Source: Treponema sp.
GTDB lineage: Bacteria; Spirochaetota; Spirochaetia; Treponematales; Treponemataceae
Direction: 5' to 3'
NCBI GenBank assembly: GCA_017617145.1
Contig: JAFZWX010000113.1
Location: forward strand, 1-31,594
Length of the DNA stretch: 31,594 nt
Position 1 is the first letter of the stretch, and each line of letters begins with the position of its first letter. A program made the position numbers and the translations under genes. The notes under the pieces were generated by a model. The model ran no database searches, was not told the origin of the DNA, and saw nothing but the letters and a program-made list of their open reading frames with translations. Shown piece by piece: positions 1 through 7,169 of the stretch.

Positions 1-19
1 CTAGGGCGGATTAGACATA

Positions 20-48
20 TTCACAAAAAACTCTTTTTCCTATAAAAT
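20..48 (+). promoter_or_regulatory. purD promoter, leaderless type
   Basis: A -35-like TTCACA (20-25) is followed by a 17-nt spacer and a -10 TAAAAT (43-48). The -10 ends 6 nt before the purD ATG, so transcription should start at or next to the start codon. No Shine-Dalgarno is present in the 6-nt gap. The promoter call is inferred from sequence alone. Confidence 0.6.
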
Positions 49-54
49 CTTAAT

Positions 55-1404
55 ATGAATATAATTGTTGTTGGCAGTGGTGGTCGTGAGCACACCATTT
101 GCTGGAAACTTGCTCAGAGTTCTTTGGTTGATAAAATTGTGGTTGTGCCTGGAAACGGTGGAACTGCAAAAGAATCAAAATGCGTTAATGTAAATCCTAA
201 AGATTGTGATTATATTGCAGAAGGAGAAAATCCTTGTGTTGCAATTGCTAAGCACGAAAATTGCCGCATGGCTGTAATCGGACCGGAAGATCCTTTGGCC
301 GAAGGAATTGCCGATGATTTTTGGGCAGCTGACATTCCTTGTGTTGGTCCTAAAAAAGCAGGTGCTCAGCTTGAAGCAAGTAAAGACCTTTCAAAATCAT
401 TCATGAAAAAATATGGCGTTGCGTGTCCTTCCAGTGAAACTTTTGTAAATAAAGATGCCGCCATTGAATATATTAAAAAGCACGGCGCTCCGATTGTTGT
501 AAAAGCAGACGGGCTTGCTGCAGGTAAAGGCGTTGTTGTTGCTGCTACTGTTGAACAGGCTATACAGGCTGTAGAAGACATGATGGGTAACGGTAAAGTT
601 GGCGATGCCGGTAAAAAGCTTGTAATGGAAGAGTATCTCGAAGGTATTGAGATTTCTGTTCTGGCAGCTGTTTCTGTTACTCCGGAATCTGCTCTGGCTG
701 GTAATGCTACTATTGTTCGGTTCCTGCCTGCCCGTGACCACAAGCGTCTTTTAGATGGAGCTAAGGGACCTAACACCGGCGGTATGGGTGCTGTCTGTCC
801 GCTTGATGATGTTACTCCAAAAATGATGGAGCAGTTTGATACTGATATTTTACAGCCTACACTCAACGGTCTTATTAAAGAAAAGTTTGATTACCGCGGA
901 TTTATTTTCTTTGGTGTAATGCTCACAAAAACAGGGCCAAAACTTCTTGAATATAATGTTCGTCTTGGTGACCCAGAAACTCAGGCTGTTCTTCCGCTTA
1001 TGGATTTTGATTTTGCTTCTATGTGTACTGCAATTTTGAACGGCACACTCAAGGATTTTGACTTTAAGTGGAAGCCTGGTTATCAGGTTGCGCCGGTTGT
1101 TGTTAGCGGAGGTTATCCTGAAGCTTACAAAAAGGGATACGAAATTACCTTTAATGAAATGCTTCTTAAACAAAGTGGTGCAAAGGTATTTATTGCAGGT
1201 GCACAGACTGGTCGCCGTGGAGATAGTCGTCAGGACAATCTTCTTACTAGCGGCGGACGTGTTCTTGCCTGCAGTGCTTATGGCGAAACTTTTGAAGATG
1301 CCTGGAAGCATGCCTACGAAGGAATTTGCGGCGTTAAGTTTGAAAACAGCTTCTACCGAAAGGATATTGGTTTGCCGGGCGCTGCTGAGAGCGGAAAACT
1401 ATAG
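55..1404 (+). CDS. purD: Phosphoribosylamine-glycine ligase (GAR synthetase)
   Basis: This cytoplasmic enzyme joins glycine to 5-phosphoribosylamine with ATP, the second step of de novo purine synthesis. The 449 residues are slightly longer than the usual ~420-430. The N-terminal GSGGREH motif (7-13) is typical of the family. An ATP-grasp fold follows, with KADGLAAGKGV around 150-160, the signature GPNTGGMG at 238-245 and a metal/ATP-binding RLGDPETQ near 300. The ATG at 55 begins directly at the family motif and has no Shine-Dalgarno; it lies 6 nt after a -10 hexamer, suggesting leaderless translation. The gene is alone rather than in a pur operon. It is convergent with the GH5 gene, from which it is separated by two hairpin repeats. 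Confidence 0.97.
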   Translation: MNIIVVGSGGREHTICWKLAQSSLVDKIVVVPGNGGTAKESKCVNVNPKDCDYIAEGENPCVAIAKHENCRMAVIGPEDPLAEGIADDFWAADIPCVGPKKAGAQLEASKDLSKSFMKKYGVACPSSETFVNKDAAIEYIKKHGAPIVVKADGLAAGKGVVVAATVEQAIQAVEDMMGNGKVGDAGKKLVMEEYLEGIEISVLAAVSVTPESALAGNATIVRFLPARDHKRLLDGAKGPNTGGMGAVCPLDDVTPKMMEQFDTDILQPTLNGLIKEKFDYRGFIFFGVMLTKTGPKLLEYNVRLGDPETQAVLPLMDFDFASMCTAILNGTLKDFDFKWKPGYQVAPVVVSGGYPEAYKKGYEITFNEMLLKQSGAKVFIAGAQTGRRGDSRQDNLLTSGGRVLACSAYGETFEDAWKHAYEGICGVKFENSFYRKDIGLPGAAESGKL

Positions 1405-1405
1405 A

Positions 1406-1435
1406 GAGATTACCGGGTCAAGCCCGGTAATGACA
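1406..1435 (+). repeat. TCAAG-loop hairpin repeat after purD
   Basis: A 9-bp stem ATTACCGGG (1409-1417) pairs with CCCGGTAAT (1423-1431) around the loop TCAAG, and GACA follows. It sits immediately after the purD stop and could act as a terminator or 3'-end protecting hairpin, although no T-run follows. Other copies occur near 1480, 4090, 4175, 14930 and 15033. Confidence 0.85.
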
Positions 1436-1462
1436 GATTTGTCATTGAGGTAAGGGAAGTGG

Positions 1463-1492
1463 TGTCATTGTCGGGCTTGACCCGACAATCCC
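1463..1492 (-). repeat. TCAAG-loop hairpin repeat after the GH5 gene
   Basis: Read on the minus strand, ATTGTCGGG, loop TCAAG, CCCGACAAT and then GACA follow the GH5 stop codon. The stem occupies 1467-1475 and 1481-1489. This copy faces the purD copy, so each convergent gene has its own repeat in the same relative orientation. Confidence 0.85.
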
Positions 1493-2533
1493 TTACAAGT
1501 ACTTTAGTAATTCTTTTCGAACATCATCCAATCTGGCGTCGCTTAAGCCAAAGTCCATTTGTTTGTAGCTCCAGGCGGCGCGGCCAATTCCGTTGCGATT
1601 GAATATTTCTGAAACATAGCGATACCAAGTAATTGTATCTGGAATATTAGCTTTTTCTATTACACCATATTCTCCGCAGTAAAGATAAGTGTTTCGTTCA
1701 TCTGCAATTTGAATTGCCTCGGCAAAAATCGATTCAAAATATTTTTCATCAAGAATGGCGTTAGGGTCAAAGCCTTCAAAAACAGTTCCCTTTTGTCCGC
1801 AGTATTTTTCTGTTAGTTCTGTATAATCTTTGAAGGTTGAGTTGAGCTTAAAGCGGAAGCTTGTGTCCATTTTTTCAATCCAGCCTGCACCCTGATGTGT
1901 AAAAAGCAGTGGGTCGTAGCAGTGGAAATTGTAAACAATATTTTCGTCATAAGGTGGGTCAAGGTCTTTTACCGAAGCAAGTGAATTGTTCCAGTAACTT
2001 CCAACAAGGATTTTTATAGTTGGAGCAATTGCCCTGATTTTTTGAATACAAGTTTTTGCAATTGCATTCCAGGTTTTGCAGTAAGACTGGTCGGTAACCT
2101 CGTTTAAAAGTTCAAAGCAAAGTTCATTTTTGCTGTCATCAAAATATGTTGCAAAGCGGCGGGCAAACTGTTCCCAAAGTTTATAAAAGCGTTCCTGATA
2201 TTTTGGGTTTTCAAAAAATCCTGTTTCTTTATGGGCAGCATCAAAACTAAAGCCGGCAGTTTTATGTAAATCAAGAATTATGTTCAGATTGTATTTTTTG
2301 CACCAGTCAAAGGCGCGGGCAATTCTGTCGTAGCCTGCTTCTATTGGGGTGCCATCGGAAGTTTCTACAAGATTGTAATCAATTGGAAGACGAACGTGAT
2401 CAAGGCCCCATTCACTTATTGTTTTAAAATCATTTTCTGTAATAAAGGTGTCGAACCTGTTCTGAGAATAATCACACTGGCTGAACCATCCGCCTAAATT
2501 TACTCCGTGCATAAAACCGTCAAATCTTTTCAT
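1493..2533 (-). CDS. Glycoside hydrolase family 5 (endoglucanase/beta-glycosidase type)
   Basis: This is a retaining beta-glycosidase of the GH5 (beta/alpha)8 barrel type, acting on beta-1,4-glucans, mannans or related oligosaccharides. The 346 residues are essentially one catalytic domain. The substrate-cleft region includes DHVRLPIDYN (45-54), the acid/base Glu145 in LLNEV, His204 in NFHCYDP and the nucleophile Glu288 in CGEYG. No signal peptide, lipobox or carbohydrate-binding module is visible, so the enzyme is predicted to be cytoplasmic and to cut imported oligosaccharides. The start is supported by GAGG 5-8 nt upstream on the minus strand. It is divergent from glnA with mirrored promoters. 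Substrate cannot be decided from sequence alone. Confidence 0.9.
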   Translation of the reverse strand: MKRFDGFMHGVNLGGWFSQCDYSQNRFDTFITENDFKTISEWGLDHVRLPIDYNLVETSDGTPIEAGYDRIARAFDWCKKYNLNIILDLHKTAGFSFDAAHKETGFFENPKYQERFYKLWEQFARRFATYFDDSKNELCFELLNEVTDQSYCKTWNAIAKTCIQKIRAIAPTIKILVGSYWNNSLASVKDLDPPYDENIVYNFHCYDPLLFTHQGAGWIEKMDTSFRFKLNSTFKDYTELTEKYCGQKGTVFEGFDPNAILDEKYFESIFAEAIQIADERNTYLYCGEYGVIEKANIPDTITWYRYVSEIFNRNGIGRAAWSYKQMDFGLSDARLDDVRKELLKYL

Positions 2534-2549
2534 ATTTACCTCAGTCTTA

Positions 2550-2578
2550 AGAATAGCATATCATTTGATTTCAGTCAA
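2550..2578 (-). promoter_or_regulatory. GH5 gene promoter
   Basis: On the minus strand, -35 TTGACT (2578-2573), a 17-nt spacer and -10 TATTCT (2555-2550). The predicted start near 2543 leaves a ~10-nt leader containing the GAGG ribosome binding site. It is back to back with the glnA promoter. Confidence 0.65.
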
Positions 2579-2604
2579 AAATACTTTTTGACTTATGCTA
2601 ATTC
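2551..2604. repeat. Nested inverted repeat between GH5 gene and glnA
   Basis: The inner arms AGTCAAAAA (2573-2581) and TTTTTGACT (2585-2593) are perfect over 9 bp with a 3-nt centre. The outer arms TAGCATA (2554-2560) and TATGCTA (2594-2600) flank them. The inner arms carry the two divergent -35 boxes. It may be an operator for a dimeric regulator or simply reflect paired promoters. Confidence 0.7.
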
Positions 2605-2616
2605 GTGGTTTAAAAT
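2588..2616 (+). promoter_or_regulatory. glnA promoter
   Basis: -35 TTGACT (2588-2593), a 17-nt spacer and -10 TAAAAT (2611-2616). The predicted start is near 2623. GAGG at 2638-2641 precedes the ATG at 2649. Confidence 0.7.
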
Positions 2617-2648
2617 AAAAATTACAAAAAAAACTTTGAGGTAATAAA

Positions 2649-4073
2649 ATGGCAAAAACAGCAAAAGATGTCATGCAGATGATTAAAGACAATGACATCA
2701 AAATGGTCGATTTTAAAATGGTTGATATTAACGGACAATTCCGTCACGTTACTATTCCTGCACAAAATTTCAACGAAGACACAATGAAGGACGGTGTTGG
2801 CTTTGACGCTTCCAACTACGGATACGCTGTAGTAGAAAAGTCGGACATGGTATTTATTCCTGACCCTGATACAGCACTCATTGATCCGTTCTGCGAAATT
2901 CCAACTCTTTCTATGACCGGAAACGCAATGATTATTGATTATCCGAACAACCGCCCGCTTGCACAATATCCGCGAAACATTGTTCTTGCAGCAGAGCAGT
3001 ACATGAAAGACACAGGCATTGCAGACGAAATGTTAATTCTGCCGGAGTTTGAATTCTACTTATTTGACGATGTAGCATGGAATGTAAGCCACAATCAGAT
3101 CAGCGCCGAAATTGATGCAAATCAGGCTCCATGGAATACAAACAACGAAGGCTACGGAAATGTTATTGGCCACCAGAAGGCCTACCACATTGCAAAACCT
3201 CTGGACACAAGTTTTGAATGCCGAAGCGAAATGTGTATGGAAATTGAAAAGGCAGGCATTCCTGTAAAATATCATCACCCGGAAGTTGGTGCTGCTGGTC
3301 AGTTTGAAATTGAACCAAAGCTTGGCAAAATGAGCAAAATGGCAGACGGCACAATGATGATTAAATATATTATCCGTAACGTTGCTGCAAAATACGGAAA
3401 GACTGCAACATTTATGCCAAAGCCTGTTTATAACGAAGCAGGAAGCGGTATGCACGTTCACATGCTGCTTCTCAAAAACGGACAGCCTGTATTCAGCGAC
3501 GACAACGGATATTCTCACCTTAGCGAAACTGCACACTTCTTTATGGGAGGACTTTTGAAGCACATAAGCGCTTTGTGTGCCCTTACAAATCCAAGTACAA
3601 ACTCTTTCAAACGTCTTGTTCCTGGTTTTGAAGCACCTGTTACAGTTGGTTATGCAACTTCAAACCGCTCAGCAGTAATTCGTATACCTGCTTATGCTAA
3701 AACTCCAAACATGCGCCGCTTTGAGCTTCGTAACCCTGATGCAACCTGTAACCCATACTTTGCATACGCTGCAATTTTGATGGCTGGTCTTGATGGAATT
3801 AAAAACAAGATTGACCCTCACAAAAACGGCTGGGGTCCTTATGATGTAAACTTGTACACACTGAGCGACAAAGAAAAGAAAAAGCTTAAGCAGCTTCCAA
3901 CACGCTTAGATGATGCTCTGGACGCTCTGGAAAAAGACCACGCATTCTTAACAGAAGGCGGAGTATTCCCAGAAGAACTTTTACAGAACTTTATAAAAAC
4001 AAAGCGTACGGAACTTGCACAATTCAATGCAATTCCGCACCCTGCTGAGTTTGATAAGTACTTCAACTGTTAA
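2649..4073 (+). CDS. glnA: Glutamine synthetase, type I
   Basis: This enzyme condenses glutamate and ammonia with ATP to make glutamine, in a cytoplasmic dodecamer. The 474 residues match GSI. Metal and substrate motifs are visible: EFEFY (Glu133, Glu135), GQFEIE around 218-223, GSGMHVHM (265-272), NPSTNSFKRL (314-323) and Arg340 in TSNRSA. NLY at 401-403 lies where the adenylylated tyrosine of the GSI-beta class sits, followed by family-like LDDALDALEKDHAFLTEGG. Adenylylation is therefore possible, but no adenylyltransferase is in the window. The start has GAGG 7 nt upstream and its own promoter, divergent from the GH5 gene. A second, type III synthetase lies 0.8 kb downstream. Confidence 0.95.
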   Translation: MAKTAKDVMQMIKDNDIKMVDFKMVDINGQFRHVTIPAQNFNEDTMKDGVGFDASNYGYAVVEKSDMVFIPDPDTALIDPFCEIPTLSMTGNAMIIDYPNNRPLAQYPRNIVLAAEQYMKDTGIADEMLILPEFEFYLFDDVAWNVSHNQISAEIDANQAPWNTNNEGYGNVIGHQKAYHIAKPLDTSFECRSEMCMEIEKAGIPVKYHHPEVGAAGQFEIEPKLGKMSKMADGTMMIKYIIRNVAAKYGKTATFMPKPVYNEAGSGMHVHMLLLKNGQPVFSDDNGYSHLSETAHFFMGGLLKHISALCALTNPSTNSFKRLVPGFEAPVTVGYATSNRSAVIRIPAYAKTPNMRRFELRNPDATCNPYFAYAAILMAGLDGIKNKIDPHKNGWGPYDVNLYTLSDKEKKKLKQLPTRLDDALDALEKDHAFLTEGGVFPEELLQNFIKTKRTELAQFNAIPHPAEFDKYFNC

Positions 4074-4159
4074 AAGATTGTCGGGTCAAGCCCGACAATG
4101 ACACACGCAGTCAAGCCCGACAATGACACACGCTGTCACACACGACAATGACAAAGTAT
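4074..4159 (+). repeat. TCAAG-loop hairpin repeat expanded into 25-bp tandem units
   Basis: The hairpin ATTGTCGGG (4077-4085), TCAAG, CCCGACAAT (4091-4099) follows the glnA stop. A 25-bp unit is then repeated: 4085-4109, 4110-4134 (one difference, at the last base) and a decayed third copy 4135-4159. Each unit contains CGACAATGACA. The duplications lack the left stem arm, so only the first copy can fold as the full hairpin. Confidence 0.85.
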
Positions 4160-4160
4160 G

Positions 4161-4187
4161 TCATTCCCGGGCTTGACCTGGGAATCT
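4161..4187 (-). repeat. TCAAG-family hairpin overlapping the O-methyltransferase stop codon
   Basis: On the minus strand, ATTCCCAGG, loop TCAAG, CCCGGGAAT and then GACA, with stem arms 4185-4177 and 4171-4163 and one G-T pair. The methyltransferase stop TGA (4163-4161) is the TGA of the conserved AATGACA tail, so the repeat encodes the protein's last residues. Confidence 0.85.
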
Positions 4188-4757
4188 CTTACTCACAGAC
4201 ACTCCGTCCCCAACTTCATAAAACGTAGTTTCAAATTCTTTATTCTTTTTTAAAAAATCAATATACTTGCGGATTTTCTTTACCAGTTTGATTGTGCTGT
4301 AGTTGTGTGTCAGCGTAAGGTCGTCTACCATTCCATGAAACGAAAGATTGTCGCTTATAAAAACTCCGCCAGATGCAAGGTTTGCCTTATATTTTTCAAA
4401 AAAGTTTATATACTGAGCTTTTGCTGCATCAATAAAAATCAGGTCAAACTGGCCGTCCAACTCTAATTGAAGGGCATCGGTATTTATTGCTTTTATGCGA
4501 CCATCCAGTCCACTGTCGTGAATATTTTGAAGTGCACGTATATGGCGGTCAATATCAAGTTCAATTGTAGTAACTGTAACATCTGGAGCAACTTTAGCAA
4601 ACTCAATCGCCGAAAAACCTATTGCCGTACCTATTTCGAGAATCCGTTTTATATTGTGTTCTTTTATATAAGTGCAGATAAAATCTATTCCGCCGTCCCG
4701 CATGATAGGAATGGAATTTTTTGCTGCATAAAGTTTGATGTCGTCAATGTTGTTCAT
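4161..4757 (-). CDS. Class I SAM-dependent O-methyltransferase (family 3; TrmR/YrrM-like)
   Basis: This is a small Rossmann-fold methyltransferase of the caffeoyl-CoA OMT-like group. It shows the SAM motif ILEIGTAIGFSAIEFA, the acidic end of strand 2 (TTIELDID), a metal-site-like FIDAAKAQYINFF and SDNLSFHGMVDD. The length, 198 residues from the ATG at 4757, matches the YrrM group, whose Bacillus member TrmR methylates 5-hydroxyuridine in tRNA. That target is an analogy only. A TTG two codons upstream (4763) is a less likely start. No Shine-Dalgarno is present; a -10 TAAAAT ends 10 nt before the ATG. The last residues (roughly RFPGQARE) are encoded by a dispersed hairpin repeat, so the native C-terminus was probably altered. 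It is convergent with glnA and divergent from glnN. Confidence 0.88.
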   Translation of the reverse strand: MNNIDDIKLYAAKNSIPIMRDGGIDFICTYIKEHNIKRILEIGTAIGFSAIEFAKVAPDVTVTTIELDIDRHIRALQNIHDSGLDGRIKAINTDALQLELDGQFDLIFIDAAKAQYINFFEKYKANLASGGVFISDNLSFHGMVDDLTLTHNYSTIKLVKKIRKYIDFLKKNKEFETTFYEVGDGVSVSKRFPGQARE

Positions 4758-4767
4758 AAACAAAGAT

Positions 4768-4797
4768 ATTTTATCATAATTGAAAATCTCACGTCAA
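4768..4797 (-). promoter_or_regulatory. O-methyltransferase gene promoter
   Basis: On the minus strand, -35 TTGACG (4797-4792), an 18-nt spacer and -10 TAAAAT (4773-4768). The predicted 5' leader is only ~3-4 nt. It overlaps the divergent glnN promoter. Confidence 0.55.
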
Positions 4798-4808
4798 ATC
4801 ATTAGAAT
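4780..4808 (+). promoter_or_regulatory. glnN promoter
   Basis: -35 TTGAAA (4780-4785), a 17-nt spacer and -10 TAGAAT (4803-4808). The predicted start is near 4815. The promoter interlocks with the divergent methyltransferase promoter, so the two should exclude each other. Confidence 0.6.
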
Positions 4809-4821
4809 GTGGACATATATT

Positions 4822-4843
4822 GCTGCAACGGTGCAGCTGGAGG
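4822..4843 (+). promoter_or_regulatory. Leader hairpin abutting the glnN ribosome binding site
   Basis: GCTGCA (4822-4827), loop ACGG, TGCAGC (4832-4837) form a 6-bp hairpin ending one base before the Shine-Dalgarno GGAGG (4839-4843). It could tune ribosome access. It does not resemble the known glutamine riboswitch. Confidence 0.45.
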
Positions 4844-4851
4844 AACCCCCT

Positions 4852-6936
4852 ATGACCAACTTACCTGAACTTTTTGGAAGTCTTGTATTTAATCAAACTG
4901 TAATGAAAGAAATGCTGCCACCAAAAACGTTCACGGCTCTAAAGCATACAATGAATGAGGGAACTCCGCTCGACTTAGATGCCGCAAATCAGATTGCCGA
5001 AGCTATGAAAAACTGGGCAATTTCTAAAGGTGCAACCCACTATTCACACTGGTTCCAGCCGCTCACAGGAATTACCGCCGAAAAACACGACTCCTTTTTG
5101 ACACCAGCCGATGAAGGCAAAATCATAATGAGCTTTAGCGGAAAGGAACTTATTAAAGGTGAGCCGGATGCTTCAAGTTTTCCAAATGGCGGAAAGCGTT
5201 CTACTTTTGAAGCACGCGGTTATACTGTCTGGGATCCTACAAGCTATCCTTTTGTAAAAGACCATACTCTTTGTATTCCTACAGCCTTCTGTTCTTATAA
5301 CGGTGAAGCTCTCGATAAAAAAACACCGCTGCTCCGTTCTATGGAAGCGCTGAATGAACAAAGTCTTCGCATACTTAAACTGTTCGGTAAAAAACCAAAG
5401 CATGTTACAACAACAATGGGTCCTGAACAGGAGTACTTCCTTATTGACGAAAAGCTTTACCAGAAACGCAAGGATCTTAAAATGTGTGGCCGGACTTTGT
5501 TTGGTGCGCGCCCTGTAAAAGGTCAGGAAATGGATGACCAGTATTTTGCTGCAATCAAACCGCGCGTTATTGAATATATGGAAGATTTGAATACAGAGTT
5601 ATGGAAGCTTGGCATTTACGCAAAAACAGAACACAATGAAGCAGCTCCTGCTCAGCACGAAATGGCTCCTATTTTTACAACAAGTAATCTTGCTGCAGAT
5701 CAGAATCAACTTACAATGGAAATTATGAAAAAGGTTGCACGCCGCCATGGACTATTGTGTCTGCTCCACGAAAAACCTTTTGAAGGAGTAAACGGAAGCG
5801 GTAAGCACAACAACTGGTCAATTGCAACAGACGACGGTGAAAATCTTTTTGCACCTGGAAAAACTCCTCGCGACAATGCACAGTTCCTTTTGTTCCTTAC
5901 TGCTGTAATTAAGGCAGTAGATGAAAATCAGGATTTGCTGCGCTACTCTGTTGCAAGTGCCGGAAACGACCACCGTCTTGGTGCAAACGAAGCGCCTCCT
6001 GCAATTATGTCAATTTATGTTGGCGACGAGCTTCAGGCAATTTTGGAATCTATAAAAGCCGGCAAAACCTACGACGGAAAAAAGCGCGGCAAAATGACAA
6101 TCGGTGTAGATGTACTTCCACCAATTCCAAAAGATTCAACAGACCGCAACAGAACTTCTCCGTTTGCATTTACAGGTAACCGCTTTGAGTTCCGTTCTGT
6201 TGGAAGTGCACTTTCTATCAGCGGACCAAATACAATCTTAAATGCTATCCTTGCTAACTCTTTGTGCGACTTTGCCGAAGAGCTTGAAAAATCAAATGAT
6301 TTTGATGCCGATTTACAAAAGCTTATCAAACGCGAAATTACTGCACACTGGCGCATTCTGTTCAACGGAAACGGCTACGGTAAAGAATGGATTGAAGAAG
6401 CAGAAAAGCGTGGTCTTAAAAACTACCGCACAACTCCAAAAGCAATCGAACATTACATTGATGAAAAAAATATAAAGCTCTTTACCCGCATGGGCATTTA
6501 CACCCCGGAAGAAATGAAGAGCCACTACGACATCAAGCTTGAAAAATACTGCCAGGTTGTAAACATTGAAGTTAACACAATGCTCGAAATGGTTCAAAAA
6601 GATATTATTCCTGCAGCTTTTAAGTATATGAATGTACTTGCCGACACAGAGTTTAAAATGCAGCGCGTATTCAGCCTTTGTGACGCAGGCCTTAAACTTA
6701 TGGGTCGATTAAACACACTCATAAACGATCTTTCAAACAAAGCAAACAAACTTTCGGTAGAGCACGACAAAACAAACAAAATTGCCGACCTTATGAAGCG
6801 TGCACATTCTTACGCCAAGGTAATTTTGCCAGCCATGGAACAGGTTCGCGCCGTTGCCGACCAGATTGAACCGCTGCTTGGCGAAGAATACAAACCTTTT
6901 CCAAGCTACGAAGATTTGCTGTACAGCGTACAATAA
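4852..6936 (+). CDS. glnN: Glutamine synthetase, type III
   Basis: This is an ATP-dependent glutamine synthetase of the large GSIII class, known from Bacteroides, Butyrivibrio and cyanobacteria. The length from the chosen start, 694 residues, fits the family. Motifs include [20 protein letters not shown] (110-129), [13 protein letters not shown] (187-199), [14 protein letters not shown] and [13 protein letters not shown], with a long C-terminal helical region. The ATG at 4852 is preferred to an upstream ATG at 4780 because GGAGGA lies 7 nt before it and the upstream stretch overlaps the promoter. GSI and GSIII so close together suggest division of labour in ammonia assimilation, perhaps with different nitrogen control. 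No terminator is visible before the tRNA. Confidence 0.95.
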   Translation: MTNLPELFGSLVFNQTVMKEMLPPKTFTALKHTMNEGTPLDLDAANQIAEAMKNWAISKGATHYSHWFQPLTGITAEKHDSFLTPADEGKIIMSFSGKELIKGEPDASSFPNGGKRSTFEARGYTVWDPTSYPFVKDHTLCIPTAFCSYNGEALDKKTPLLRSMEALNEQSLRILKLFGKKPKHVTTTMGPEQEYFLIDEKLYQKRKDLKMCGRTLFGARPVKGQEMDDQYFAAIKPRVIEYMEDLNTELWKLGIYAKTEHNEAAPAQHEMAPIFTTSNLAADQNQLTMEIMKKVARRHGLLCLLHEKPFEGVNGSGKHNNWSIATDDGENLFAPGKTPRDNAQFLLFLTAVIKAVDENQDLLRYSVASAGNDHRLGANEAPPAIMSIYVGDELQAILESIKAGKTYDGKKRGKMTIGVDVLPPIPKDSTDRNRTSPFAFTGNRFEFRSVGSALSISGPNTILNAILANSLCDFAEELEKSNDFDADLQKLIKREITAHWRILFNGNGYGKEWIEEAEKRGLKNYRTTPKAIEHYIDEKNIKLFTRMGIYTPEEMKSHYDIKLEKYCQVVNIEVNTMLEMVQKDIIPAAFKYMNVLADTEFKMQRVFSLCDAGLKLMGRLNTLINDLSNKANKLSVEHDKTNKIADLMKRAHSYAKVILPAMEQVRAVADQIEPLLGEEYKPFPSYEDLLYSVQ

Positions 6937-6951
6937 GTACAATAAGAACTA

Positions 6952-6981
6952 TTGCGCAGACATTCAAAAATTTGTTATACT
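6952..6981 (+). promoter_or_regulatory. tRNA-Ala promoter
   Basis: -35 TTGCGC (6952-6957), an 18-nt spacer and -10 TATACT (6976-6981). The predicted start near 6988 is ~10 nt before the mature tRNA 5' end. Confidence 0.6.
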
Positions 6982-6997
6982 AAACTCACTTCAAAAA

Positions 6998-7071
6998 GGG
7001 GCTGTAGCTCACCTGGCTAGAGCGCTACAATGGCATTGTAGAGGTAGTCGGTTCAAGTCCGATCAGCTCCA
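6998..7071 (+). tRNA. tRNA-Ala (anticodon GGC)
   Basis: A complete cloverleaf. The acceptor GGGGCTG pairs with CAGCTCC and includes the G3-U70 pair that identifies alanine tRNA. The anticodon stem CTACA/TGTAG encloses ATGGCAT, giving anticodon GGC (7032-7034), which reads GCC/GCU. The T arm contains GGTTCAAGTCC. The discriminator base is A at 7071 and the CCA end is not encoded. Confidence 0.96.
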
Positions 7072-7084
7072 AATTAAAAAGAAT

Positions 7085-7113
7085 TTGACGGTATTGCAAT
7101 CCTGTGTTATTCT
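7085..7113 (+). promoter_or_regulatory. Probable promoter of tatD-dus
   Basis: -35 TTGACG (7085-7090), a 17-nt spacer and -10 TATTCT (7108-7113). The predicted start is ~50 nt upstream of the TatD-family ATG. Confidence 0.45.
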
Positions 7114-7169
7114 TATAGTTGACAGTTGTTATCAAAACAATCGTAGTACAAATCTTAGGAAGTAAAGCC

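Noticed and set aside
366..866. Long open frame on the minus strand inside purD (166 codons), and similar antisense frames in glnA, dus, nnr and the lipoprotein genes
   Set aside because: They lie opposite well-supported genes, have no ribosome site or promoter and show biased composition expected from the opposite strand's codons.
4085..4159. CRISPR-like array of three 25-bp units
   Set aside because: The units abut with no spacers, one unit is decayed and no cas gene is near; slippage of a hairpin repeat explains it.
4809..4851. Glutamine riboswitch before the type III glutamine synthetase
   Set aside because: The leader is only ~37 nt and has one small hairpin; the known glnA motif is absent.
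4780..4851. Upstream extension of the type III glutamine synthetase from the ATG at 4780
   Set aside because: It would place the start inside the promoter, lacks a ribosome site and encodes non-family residues; the ATG at 4852 has GGAGGA.
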